Program-made: the position numbers and the translations under genes
Notes under the pieces: generated by a model
Database searches by the model: none
Told to the model about the DNA's origin: nothing
What the model saw: the letters and a program-made list of their open reading frames with translations, nothing else
Origin: Serripes groenlandicus
Lineage: Eukaryota; Mollusca; Bivalvia; Cardiida; Cardiidae
Assembly: GCA_031761405.1 (NCBI GenBank)
Contig: JASEVX010000001.1
Coordinates: 111,974,025 to 112,038,024, forward strand
Length of the DNA stretch: 64,000 nucleotides
Reading direction: 5' to 3'
Shown: in pieces, positions 1 through 12,800 of the stretch
Numbering within the stretch: position 1 is the first letter of the stretch
How the letters are laid out: each line of letters begins with the position of its first letter

Positions 1-789
1 GAATCTATTTTCTCCAACACTACATATATCTACAGGGATCAGGTGGTGTTAAAAGCAGGGGTAAAACAGAACAACAGCAACAACAAAACAGCAAGAAAAG
101 CATTGCAAAAAAATAAAGAAGGTTGGAGAGTAAAATATAGGAATTTTAGCAGACATTGCAGTATAAATTCAGTCCATGTAAAAATTGAACTGTCACATGG
201 TTAATACATAACAAGATCAGCTTAAATAGATATATATAGTAACACCGACCTTGTTATGTATTCATCATGCAACAGGTCAATTTACACTGACAATAGTAGA
301 TAGGTAAATGTGTAAAGTCAATGGTTTGCTAACATTAGTTCTTTATCTATCCCTTTACCACATATAGACGCTTCCTGACGATTGCCTCTGCAGCAGACAA
401 CTTTTGAAAACTTTGTGACATAAGGAGAAATTGCTCATCATGAGTAATTTCTCCTTTTGCCGCAATATTTTCAATAATTATACATTGATATTGAGAGATT
501 TTTCATATTTTGTCTAGATGTTTTCAAAGTAGTCTGCTGCATATTTGTTGTATGCGGTAAAGTGCTATATTATCCCATGTTTACTGATAGATCCTGGTTG
601 ATTCCCCAGTACTAAGATCAGAATCAGACATGATAAATGGAATTTAACTCTTTCCTACGTAATTTCTTATAAGTAGTGTCTCTTGAACAATTTGTCTTGA
701 ACTTTAGATTTACACATTTCTTTAAATAAGACAAATTGTGTTTCCCAATATCCCAATTATAAACATACAGATTACTGACAAGTACTTAC

Positions 790-815
790 TTCTTATATCC
801 ATATAAATCCAACCT
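790..815 (-). CDS. Possible micro-exon of the spectraplakin gene
   Basis: On the minus strand, a TTCAG acceptor is followed by 26 nt that read RLDLYGYK in phase 0, then a perfect GTAAGT donor. This would follow exon 23 in frame. Alternatively the same donor could serve a short alternative first exon starting at an ATG about 60 nt upstream (MCCTGVACFRGW). Neither has domain support. It may be chance. Confidence 0.22.
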
Positions 816-1322
816 CTGAAGCAAGCAACCCCTGTGCAACACATACGCCCTCTATCCTCGAAACAGGCAGGCAGTGGGTAAGTAAAAACAGGCAGCAGGC
901 CAAATAAAACGGAGTGCTATATAAGTAAACTGACTATGACTGGGTAAAAACAAAGAACAGTGAGAAGCAAGGAATCATTATTAAGTTTAACCCTTTGGTC
1001 CATTGGCATATATAATTATGTAAGAAACATCATGCTGTTCATGAGAATTATGATCCATTCACAAAAAGCATTTTATATGTCTCAACCATGTTTATAACCT
1101 GAAGTACCATGCACTTGTAGTTTAACCCTTTCCCACATGTAGACACACTTTGAGACATTTGCAGCAGACGACTTTTGAAATTAATGAAGCAAATGGAGAA
1201 ATTGCTACTTTTTGTTATCAAGATTCTACCTATCTTAAAAGTCGTCTGCTGCAGGTTTTTGCATGAGGGAAAGGGACGTTAACAACAGCTGATCAAGACT
1301 TGGAATATTTACAATAAGTATC

Positions 1323-1552
1323 TTAACCCTTTCCCTCATATAGATGCTTTCTGACGCCTCTGCAGCAGACAGCTTTTTGAAAACATAGTGACAAAAGAAG
1401 AAATTGCACAAAACGTGCAATTTCTCCTTTTGACACAATGTTTTCCACTTTTTGTCATAGGTTATCCATTCAATTATGGAGATTTTCTATGTTTTGCCAA
1501 AATACGTTCAAAGTCGTCTGCTGCAGAATTGCCGTATGAGGGAAAGGGTTAA
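1323..1552. mobile_element. TTAA-bounded palindromic MITE, full length
   Basis: Reference copy. TTAACCCTTTCCCTCATATA at one end and TATGAGGGAAAGGGTTAA at the other. Subterminal CTGCAGCAGAC / GTCTGCTGCAG inverted repeat and central stem AAATTGCAC/GTGCAATTT. About 230 bp, no coding sequence. TTAA ends and a CCC-starting inverted repeat are features of piggyBac-type non-autonomous elements. Confidence 0.88.
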
Positions 1553-3769
1553 GACAATAACTCATCAGGCAGTTGTCACACCGATGCAGGCTGATCTGAA
1601 TCCTGAGTAAATATCACAATGGAGATGCTTGGACCTAAATCTCCAATTACAGAGAACAGTTGGGCTTTGGAAGAAAGGGTTACAACAACACATTGAGTGC
1701 TGAAGGGTAAGCAAGGGAGAAAACTAAAAAACTGAAGTAATGGGTGGCAAGCATGGTTAACAACAATAATACATTTCACACTGTACTAATATATGTATGG
1801 CCTATTTACTAAACATATACGTATTTGTGGAATAAGGTAAAAAGGCAATAAATGAAGTTGGCCATGTTTTAGAAAATGTTTTGTTCAAATGCTTGAAATT
1901 TAAATTTTGTTACAAAACATTTTGCTTCATGACATGGCAGAGCTTATCGAGTTTCATAAACATGATTGAATTAAAGGTGTTTATCTTATAATCTAAAGAA
2001 AGCACAGTTAATCTGTTGTTTTCCACCTTTAATTGTTTTTTAGTACAATGTGAAATCATGGGTATACAATATAAGTACCAAAATGCAAGGTTTAACTTTA
2101 CAGTCAGTCAAGAATGGATACAAAACATTGGTTCAGAAAGGTTTGGTAATGAACTCATTGTTTAGTTTCATTTACAATGTGAGGTGGTAGAGCTATTTTT
2201 TGTTTAAGAAACAATATTAACCTTGTACCTGTGAATCAACTTTAATGCTCTTCTATGTTGAAACTCTTCGAGAATATTGAAAAAGATTCGACAAAGGTAA
2301 AACATGAATGCTATAACCCTGCACAACCCAATGTAAGGTATTTGAGATGATTGTGAATAGAGATCTTCCTGTGCATCCAAATGAACAATGGTTTAGACTA
2401 TATGGACGCACGATGTGATCGGGAATTACACAGGTCACAAATAACCAAATTATAGTGTTTGTCTTGTGGAAAAGGTCATACACTTTTGCCACAATAAGAA
2501 TAAAATATAACTTTCCAAAAATATTTTCTAAATTGTCTAAAAATAGTACTCCATTTCCGGTTGTTCTCATTTCTGAAGAGATTAAATTTGTATTATCAGG
2601 TACTGGGTTAATTTGTTATATAACTTAAGACTAACAGGGAACAATTAGTAAGTATATCTGTGGGAAGGAACTAAGGATCTAACTTGTGTTAAAACTTAAT
2701 AATAAACTAAACAATTAGTTATAACATTTGCAGCTTAACTTTCTAACTAAACTTGGGATAAGTGCGCTAAGACTGTAACAATTATGGTAAATGTCAGTTG
2801 TTTATTCAATATGACACTAACCGTATAAAAATAAAACTGTAATCTAATAAATTTGATAAATTTTCTTCTTTAGTCATATTGTCATATGCGTCATAAACAT
2901 GAAGCTATATGAATAATACAGGACATCTTCCATTTGAATCACTTTTCAAAAATACAGAAAAAGGACAAGTAACTATTTCAAGCAAATCCGTTTCTTTTTC
3001 ATTCTTTGATACACAAAATTAAAAGCATATTATTCCACACTGTTATCCAGAGAAACAAAAAATAACCCCATACAATTCCACAGAAATCTTGTGTATAAAC
3101 AGGAAAAGGCATGCATTCCATCCATTATAGCCTTCTTTCATAAATAGCAATGTTACAAGCTTACATTTCAGTGTAAATGTGACACCACGGGAAAAAACAC
3201 AAATCATTTTTTTATAAAATTGTTGAACATATACCGTACCTTACAAACAATACAAAATTTGTAATACAGTTTTGAGAGAAAACAATTATCTTGACTGATC
3301 CATGTAATACCCCTGTGATATGTACGAAAATACATGAAAGTCACCGTATAGAAATATAGAAATGATAATACAGAAAATCAGGGTCAGTGTTCCAGTCATT
3401 CAAGATACCAGTCTATATCCAGAACTAAATACCAACAATCTGATTGGCTAGAATTTCAAAATATGACGACATGTAGGCTGATTTGCTAACTTTATCGAAC
3501 ATTTCTTGACCAATATGCAGTAGCAGAGGACTTCAGATTGGTCTACAGTTGACAGTTAAAAACATTGTGGAAAATGTAGCAATTGCTCATATTGTGCAAT
3601 TTGTTTTTCCTGATTGTTCCAAACCAGATAATTCTAAAAGTATCATATATCAGGGAAATAGTATATGAACACTGGCCCTGATGAAACAGAAGATCTTTGG
3701 AATACAACATAGATACAAACCATTCTCTATATTGAGGTTACCATAGTGATAAATTTGGGTTTTACATAC

Positions 3770-3853
3770 CTTGGCTTCCCTGATGAATTGTCCACCATGA
3801 CGGTTGGCATATTCAATCTGGTGCTGGTGTTCCCCAAGTGAATTGTAGATAGC
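3770..3853 (-). CDS. MACF1/DST: Spectraplakin exon 23: last recognised exon in window
   Basis: Twenty-eight codons: AIYNSLGEHQHQIEYANRHG, then GQFIREAK. The Q.EYANRHGG.FIREAK motif is very strongly conserved among spectraplakins at the end of the plakin domain. Acceptor TTTAG, donor GTATGT; phase 0/0. The next exon is either a small one near 790-815 or beyond the left edge. Confidence 0.96.
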
Positions 3854-6800
3854 CTAAAGATAACAGTTAGGCAACATTAATTTCCAATTCTGTTTTCATA
3901 CCAAGATGAATCTTGTAATTAGCTCATGTAGTTAATCCTTTCCGACTTGCAGACACATTTTGAAAACATTGTGGCAAAGAGGATGAAATTGCTCATGAAA
4001 AGTAAGCACTTTGATTTGAAGTGAATTTCCATATTCTTTCCTAGATGTTTTCAATGTCATCTGCTGCAGATTGGTTGTATGTGGTAAAGGGTTAAAGGGG
4101 TGGTCAACACTCTACATTTTTATATAAATTGACCTTTTGTATGTATTCAACGGTTGACTATGCAAGGTGTATAATCAGAAAATGAAATACTTTCAAGGCT
4201 ATCAAAACTAGAAATACTGTGAGCAAAGCTCACTAAAGAATACCCCCCGCTCCCCTCCCAAAGCATCGGATACATTGGTAAAATTTCTACTTTGCTTATC
4301 TTCCCTTGGAAGAATCTGAGGAGAAAAATCTTCCTTCATGCATATCTACATATAATGTGTAGCCTTCATATACAGTTTGACTCAGTAGTGCTTACAAGAA
4401 ATGTGGAGGTATGTGCACAGGAGTCCCTCGCAGGTAACCTCTAAGTTGAATTATCTGCCCTTGGAAGAATCCGAGGCGTATGATCTTCCTTCATGCATAT
4501 CTACATATGATGTGTAACCTTCATGTAAAGTTTGAACCAAATCCATTGAGCCGTTTAGGAGGAGTAGTGCTTACAAGAAATGTGGAGGTATGTGCACAGG
4601 AGTCCCTCGCAGGTAACCTCTAAGTTGAATTATCTGCCCTTGGAAGAATCCGATACATATGATCTTCCTTCATGCATATCTACATATGATGTGTAACCTT
4701 CATGTAAAGTTTGACCCAAATCCATTGAGCCATTTAGGAGGAGTAGTGCTTACAAGAGATGTGGAGGTATGTGCACAGGAGTCCCTCGCAGGTAACCTCT
4801 AAGTTGAATTATCTGCCCTTGGAAGAATCCGAGGCGTATGATCTTCCTTCATGCATATCTACATATGATGTGTAACCTTCATGTAAAGTTTGAACCAAAT
4901 CCATTGAGCCGTTTAGGAGGAGTAGTGCTTACAAGAAATGTGGAGGTATGTGCACAGGAGTCCCTCGCAGGTAACCTCTAAGTTAAATTATCTGCCCTTG
5001 GAAGAATCCGAGGCGTATGATCTTCCTTCATGCATATCTACATATGATGAGTAACCTTCATGTAAAGTTTGAACCAAATCCATTGAGACGTTTAGGAGGA
5101 GTAGTGCTTACAAGAAATGTGGAGGTATGTGCACAGGAGTCCCTCGCAGGTAACCTCTAAGTTGAATTATCTGCCCTTGGAAGAATCCGAGGCGTATGAT
5201 CTTCCTTCATGCATATCTACATATGATGTGTAAGCTTCATGTAAAGTTTGAACCAAATCCATTGAGCTGTTTAGGAGGAGTAGTGCTTACAAGAAATGTG
5301 GACATACGGACAGACAGACAGACAGACGGACAGACGGACGGACAGACAGGGTGATTCCTATATACCCCCCCAAACTTTGTTTGCCGGGGGGTATAACTAG
5401 AAATACTGTGAGCAAAGCTCACTGAAGAATAACCCCCGCTCCCCTCCCAAAGCATCGGATACAATGGTAAAGTTTCTACGGTTAAGGAGGAGTTGTGCTT
5501 GCAAGGTATCACAGGAGTTCCTCGTTACCTAAGATCTTAGTTGAATTATCTTCCCTTGGAAGAATCTGAGGAGAAAAATCTTCCTTCATGCATATCTACA
5601 TATAATGTGTAGCCTTCATATATAGTTTGAATCAAATCAACTGAGCCCTTTAGGAGGAGTAGCGCTTACAAGGTATGTGCACAGGAGTCCCTCGCAGGTA
5701 ACCTCTAAGTTGAATTATCTCCCCTTGGAAGAATCTGAGGTGTATGATCTTCCTTCATGCATATCTACATACGATGTGTAGCCTTCATATACAGTTTGAA
5801 TCAAATCAACTGAGCCCTTTAGGAGGAGTAGCGCTTACAAGGTATGTGCACAGGAGTCCCTCGCAGGTAACCTCTAAGTTGAATTATCTCCCCTTGGAAG
5901 AATCCGAGGTGTATGATCTTCCTTCATGCATATCTACATACGATGTGTAGCCTTCATATACAGTTTGAATCAAATCAACTGAGCCCTTTAGGAGGAGTAG
6001 CGCTTACAAGGTATGTGCACAGGAGACCCTCGCAGGTAACCTCTAAGTTGAATTATCTCCCCTTGGAAGAATCCAAGGTGTATGATCTTCCTTCATGCAT
6101 ATCTACATACGATGTGTAGCCTTCATATACAGTTTGAATCAAATCAACTGAGCCCTTTAGGAGGAGTAGCGCTTACAAGAAATGTGGAGGTATGTGCATA
6201 GTAGTCCCTCGCAGGTAACCTCTAAGTTGAATTATCTCCCCTTGGAAGAATCCGAGGCGTATGATCTTCCTTCATGCATATCTACATATGATGTGTAACC
6301 TTCATATAAAGTTTGAACCAAATCCACTGAGCCGTTTAGGAGGAGTAGTGCTTACAAGAAATGTGGAGGTATGTGCACAGGAGTCCCTCGCAGGTAACCT
6401 CTAAGTTGAATTATCTCCCCTTGGAAGAATCCGAGGTGTATGATCTTCCTTCATGCATATCTACATATGATGTGTAACCTTCATGTAAAGTTTGAACAAA
6501 ATCAACTGAGTGGTTTAGGAGGAGTAGTGCTTACAAGAAATGTGGAGGTATGTGCATAGGAGTCCCTCGCAGGTAACCTCTAAGTTGAATTATCTCCCCT
6601 TGGAAGAATCCGAGGCGTATGATCTTCCTTCATGCATATCTACATATGATGTGTAACCTTCATGTAAAGTTTGAACCAAATCAACTGAGTGGTTTAGGAG
6701 GAGTAGTGCTTACAAGAAATGTGGAGGTATGTGCATAGGAGTCCCTCGCAGGTAACCTCTAAGTTGAATTATCTCCCCTTGGAAGAATCCGAGGTGTATG

Positions 6801-9800
6801 ATCTTCCTTCATGCATATCTACATATGATGTGTAACCTTCATGTAAAGTTTGAACCAAATCAACTGAGTGGTTTAGGAGGAGTAGTGCTTACAAGAAATG
6901 TGGAGGTATGTGCATAGGAGTCCCTCGCAGGTAACCTCTAAGTTGAATTATCTCCCATTGGAAGAATCCGAGGCGTATGATCTTCCTTCATGCATATCTA
7001 CATATGATGAGTAACCTTCATATAAAGTTTGAACCAAATCCACTGAGCCGTTTAGGAGGAGTAGTGCTTACAGGAAATGTGGAATTATGTGCATAGGAGT
7101 CCCTCGCAGGTAACCTCTAAGTTGAATTATCTCCCCTTGGAAGAATCCGAGGCGTATGATCTTCCTTCATGCATATCTACGTATGATGTGTAACCTTCAT
7201 GTAAAGTTTGAACCATATCCACTGAGCCGTTTAGGAGAAGTAGTGCTTACAAGAAATGTGGACATACGGACAGACAGACATGGTGATTCCTATATACCCC
7301 CCCAAACTTTGTTTGCGGGGGGTATAATGAGCAATTTTCCCCACAATGTTTGTAGTCCTGTAATAAAACCATACCTTTACAGTATTCCAGATGTAGAAAA
7401 CAGTTTCTTCAGATGTTTTCAAATCGGAAAACATTAGCAGGTTAACCATTTACCTGGTATGAAACTATAGACTCAACTGATTTGAAAACATATGAGGAAA
7501 AAGATATTCTACTTGGAAATTAGAAGTAAAGTTCTTAAAACAGTAACAATTCACAGCATTTAGTTAGAAAGGAAATTTATAGAAGTATATGTATTATTTA
7601 TCATAACACTGAGGCATCCGTCATAATTCTGTCCACGGAACCCGAGGCGCCCAAAAGAGAAATCTTAACTACCATTTTTAAAGTCTTTGGTATGACCTGA
7701 CAGTGGATCAAATGGCTCCTGGTTAACCCTTTCCAACTTACAGACGCTTTCTGACACATCTGCAGCAGATGACTTTGAAAACATTTTGACAAAATGAGAA
7801 ATTCCTCATGATAAGCAATTTCTGCTTTTGCCAAAATGCTTTCAACTTTATTTTAAAAGGTTTACTTTTACATAAAGACATTTTCCATGTTTTTCTCCAG
7901 ATAATTTCAAAATTGTCTGCTGCAGATTTGTTGTATGTGGGAATGAATGTATATTGTTTTATGGCGCATCGACAGCTAAGGTCATTTAGTGCGCAATTAA
8001 ATTTAACTAGAAATATCACTGAAGGTGATGAATACCCCCGGCTGGTGCCTGACAATATACGTATGTATGAGAAATTCAAGGGTCCATAACTTCTTTAAAA
8101 ACAAGAAAAAGTAACAAAGGGCAATAACTCTGTATTTAGGTAATATAGAGTTATGGTTCCTGTACACCGCACTTCCTCTCAATGTGTTGTATCATCCTAT
8201 AAAGTTTTAATAAATTCCAAGAATCAGTTTTAAAGTTATGCTCCGGACAAGACTCTACGAACAAGAAAAAGTAACAAAGGGCAATAACTCTGTATTTAGA
8301 TTAAATAGAGTTACGGTTTCTATACACTGCACTTCCTCTCAATGTGTTGTATCATCCTTTGAAGTTTTATTAAATTCCAACAATTTGTTTTAAAGTTATG
8401 CTCTGGACAAGACTCTACGAATAAGAAAAAGTAACAAAGGGCAATAACTCTGTAATTATGTAAATTAGAGTTATGGTTCTTGTACACTGCACTTCCTCTG
8501 ATTATGCTCTACCATTGTATGCAGTTTTATTAGATTCCATCTGTTAGTTAATAAGTAATTCTCCGGACAAGTAAAAGTGACAAAGGGCAATAACTCTGTA
8601 TTTAGATTAAATAAAGTTATGGTTCCTGTACACTGCACTTCCTCTCAATGTGTTGTATCATCCTATGAAGTTTTAATAAATTCCAAGAATAAGTTTTAAA
8701 GTTATGCTCTGGACAAGACTATACGAATAAGAAAAAGTAACAAAGGGCAATAACTCTGTAATTATGTAAATTAGAGTGATGGTTCTTGTACACTGCACTT
8801 CCTCTGATTATGATCTACCATTGTATGCAGTTTTATTAGATTCCATCAGTTAGTTATTAAGTAATTCTCCGGACAAGAAAAAGTAACAAAGGGCAATAAC
8901 TCTGTATTTAGATTAAATAGAGTTATGGTTCCTGTACACTGCACTTCCTCTCAATGTGTTGTATCATCCTATGAAGTTTCGTTCAAATCCTATGTTGCAT
9001 TGTTAAGATATGGTCCGGACAAAATATGGCTCCCGACCGACCGACCGACCGACCGACACAGTGACTCCTATATACCCCCCCAAAACTTTGTTTTGGGGGG
9101 TATAATTATTCATGATCCCTGGGTAAACAAACCAGTACTAGGCTAGAAAATGTGTCTTGCCCAAGGGCACTCCACCATGACCGTAGTAACGCGACTGGGG
9201 ATCGAACCCGGGACACCCGGTTTCGAAATCCCCGACGCTAACCACTCGACCACAGCGGATTCCGTTGTATGTGGGAAATGGATAAGTAAACTTACCATTG
9301 TTGGTTGAACAAGTTGTTTAGCATCATCCACATTAGATGTGAGAGGTGACTGGGAGTTGATTTTATTTTGAACCTCTGCTACAAACTGTTGTTCAGCTGC
9401 GTAGCCATTTGTGTACTGTGAAAGGGAGTCTGTTCCTGTTTGAACACTTTGTAACCTGTAAGAAAAATTCAAACTCCTTATTCTGTCAATGAGTGCTTTT
9501 TATACCGTTAGCAGGCAAATTCTTTATACGGTCATAATATATTGCATTGCGTTTATTGTAGTAGAATTGGGAGCTTTTTAAAGAAAGAATTTAAAATATT
9601 TTTTGTTATCTAAGTGTTCTAAATAAATACGAGTTGCCTGTTAATAAGCAATCAGTTACTGGAGTGTTTTAGGCAATACAGAAGCCCCGTCCTGCTAGAG
9701 GGCAGAATCCAGGTAGCATAGACTTATTCTATGGAAGAGTCAAGACTTTTTAACCCTTTTCCACATACAGCAAATCTGCAGCAGACGACTTTTAAAATGT

Positions 9801-12800
9801 CTACTCAACAATATGTAGGTATAACTACTGAAAAAAGTTGAAAAAATTGTGGCATAAGGAGAAATTGCTTGTTTTGAGCAATTTCTCCTTTTGTCACAAT
9901 GTTTTCAAAAGTGGTCTGCTGCAGACATGTCAAAATGTGTCTGTATGTGGGAAAGGGTTAAGCCATTGACCTTGAAGTGTGATCATGATCTGTGAACAAA
10001 CAGAATAAATGATAAAATCTCGTAATTGCCCTCCATGTACACAGCAAGTTTTAAGAACCCATAAGTTATTCTTGTAACCTATTGCAAAATTCCATCTTTT
10101 AGACAGACGGAGAGACAATAAAGGGATTTTTAAGCAGTCATCAAAGGGCCTTGCTTACAGGAAAACGTTTAACCGTTTGTAATTTTCAGTGTAACCTGCT
10201 TTCAAACCCAAGTAATATCTTGAAAATCGAAAGTTCAATTTGACTACAGCATTTTATTTATTTTTGTCAAAATGCCTTTAAAAAGTAACTACTGCAAAGG
10301 CATCAAAATTAATATTTGTACCAGGGAATAAAGTTAAAGATTTCATATCAGCTTCAATAATTTCACAAAAACCATTAGTAACAATATCAACTTCCAATTC
10401 TGACCTTGTGTTTACTTGATCCTTGATGTTTTTCCACCTATTATTGAGTTGTTCAATGTTTTTGTCAAGGTCATCAAGGTCAGGGTGCCTAGCAGTGCCT
10501 GGTCTGCTCTTCTCCAACATCCCTCGTAGACTCTTGGCATCCTCTGTAAGGGACTCCAGGCTACTTTCTTGTCGGTCTATTGTACTAAATATGGACTGAA
10601 AGTACACAAAATATACATCAACTGTTTGATTGGAGTTTGTATGCCCATTCAACAGGGGTTTTCTCTTGTATCTATCATGGGACCAGTTCACCTAATCATG
10701 TGTTTCCTGGCTTACTCCCCCCAATACCCAAAAAAACTGGCAATCTTCCCACATGACTATTTTTAGCTCATTGTTGGAAGACAAATGAAGCATGTGATAA
10801 CAACTTTTGTCAATCATCCGAAAAAATAAATGTCTAAACTCGTGTTTTAAATTCATGACCCCTAAATTGAAAGCCCTTGTTGTTACTGATTGAGCTATCG
10901 TTGCTGGTCATATAAATCAAACAAGAGGGCCATGATTACCCTGGATCGCTCACCTGATTTTATTTTTTCTTCATTTTAGCCACAAAGCCCCCTGGCGGCC
11001 ATAGTATTCGACCAATTAACATGGCGTGAAGGAATCTGATAGAAAACATTTCAGGAAAATTTCAACAAAATTATTTAAAAATCGGCCTGACACTTTTCAC
11101 CAGTCATATTGAGGCAAAATAGCCCCGCTCCCTGGTGGCCATATTTTCCGACCAATCAACATGACTTGAAGGAATCTGATAGAGGGTCGAGGGTCATCCA
11201 AGGAACATTTCTACAAAATTATTTGAAAATCTGCTAACCAGTTTGGGAGAAGAAGAATTATAAATTATTTTTCGTTTTGTTGCCATGGAATCCAGGATTC
11301 TGCATTGATCTCAAAAAGTTGAAGGAATTCTGGTGAGATCATTGACAGGATGCTTTCTGTGAAGTTTCATCCAAATTGACACACTGGTTACTGAGGAGAA
11401 GATGTTGACGGATGCACAACAGACAAAAGGCGATCACAATAACTACCTTGAGCACAGCAACTTGAGATACAATTCACACATAAAAAGATCAATGTTTACC
11501 TGTAGTTCATTTAACTGGCTTCCGAGGACATTGGGATCAGACGACATGTTGTCTTGATCTCCAAGAACACCTTCTTGGCTGGCGACAAAACGCTCCAGAT
11601 CATCCAGTTTTGTCAATACAGAGTTCAACATGCTTAGCCTGAAAGGAGACATTATGTTTTAACCTCATTCAACATAGAATAAATTTGAAGAAAAATATGG
11701 AAAGTCTGTATAAAGTTTTGTTATTAAATATAGTTAAAAACAATGTGGCAAAAAGATATTTAACTGTTAAGATCTTTACCCATACTCAATTAAAATTTTC
11801 ATAGTCAATTTTCTACCTTATTTAATCTGAAATAAAATCTTCTGAGGAAAATGTAACAATTTTAAAATAAGAATTATGACTTTTAGTTCACATTTAAAAA
11901 CACAAACAGCAGACCTTACTCTATTTGAGCAATTTGCTGCAAGGGGCTCAAATATATCAGGAAAACGCGCTTATTCTGACATTGTAGAGTGAGATTTTTT
12001 TAATGGAATATGATAACATTTTGTTACATTATTTATAATTTAAAAAAAAAAAGAGATTGTAAGTAAATAGCTAGCTCTGACAACATTTTACAAAAAGGAG
12101 AAAATGCTTTTTTTTCATCAATTTCTTCATTAAGTCCAACTTTTCGGGGTCTAAATGCATCTACCCACAGTGAAGAATCAAGCAAGACTATGCATCCAAA
12201 TAGTCTCAACAGATTTCTAGATGAATCTTTTGATAAAACACGGGAAGTTTAGCACCACTAGTTTACGCATCAACCCCCCCTTTCCCACCTGTAGACCCTT
12301 TCTTACACCTCTGAAGCAGATGTCTTTTAAAAACATTGTGGCAAAAGAGGAATTTGCTCATGATGAGCAATTTCTCCTTTGGCAATAATGTTGTCCACTT
12401 TTAGTCATTGATTATCCATTCAATTATAGAGATTTTCCATTTTTTGACAAAATATGTTCAGTCGTCTGCTGCAGATTTCTTGAATGTGGGAAAGGGTTAA
12501 CACTTTCCCACATACAACCAATCTGCAGCAGACAGCTTTGAAAACATCTGGGCAAAAATATGAAAAATCTCTATGTATCAAAGTATAATAAGAGCAAAGA
12601 GTTGGAAACATTACGGCAAAAGGAGAAATTGCTCATCATGCAATTTTTACCTTTGTCATGATGTTTTCAAGTCCTCTGCTGAAGATGTGTCAAAATGTGT
12701 CTATATATGGGAAAGGGTTAAATCTTTCATATGGTTAATGTCTTTATTTTGTTCAGTAAACCCTTTACAATCAACATAAAACCTTTCTAAAACATCAGAC

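Larger units (their letters stand above)
1..3769 (-). other. Intron downstream of exon 23 (window edge)
   Basis: Old MITEs at about 350-567 and 1122-1282, a young MITE at 1323-1552 and the doubtful micro-exon at 790-815. From 1553 to 3769 I see only AT-rich sequence without recognisable repeats or exons; an open frame on the minus strand at 2253-2570 shows no domain. Confidence 0.6.
3854..9295 (-). other. Intron 22
   Basis: 5.4 kb, almost all mobile DNA: an old MITE (about 3932-4094), two Helentron-like elements head to tail (4208-7329), a stretch of unique-looking sequence (7330-7720), then the MITE/SINE/element nest (7723-9285). Confidence 0.75.

Noticed and set aside
4451..7329. CRISPR-like array
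   Set aside because: Units are 169-179 bp, contiguous, without short conserved repeats and variable spacers, and the setting is an animal intron.
5744..7437. Open frames of 68-93 codons repeated along the plus strand
   Set aside because: They are one reading of the 169/179-bp tandem core, with the same peptide recurring in each unit.
10278..10404. Extension of exon 21 to the stop at 10278
   Set aside because: The donor at 10404 gives the phase needed for exon 22 and continues the spectrin-repeat pattern; the extension has no similarity to the family. A retained-intron isoform cannot be excluded.
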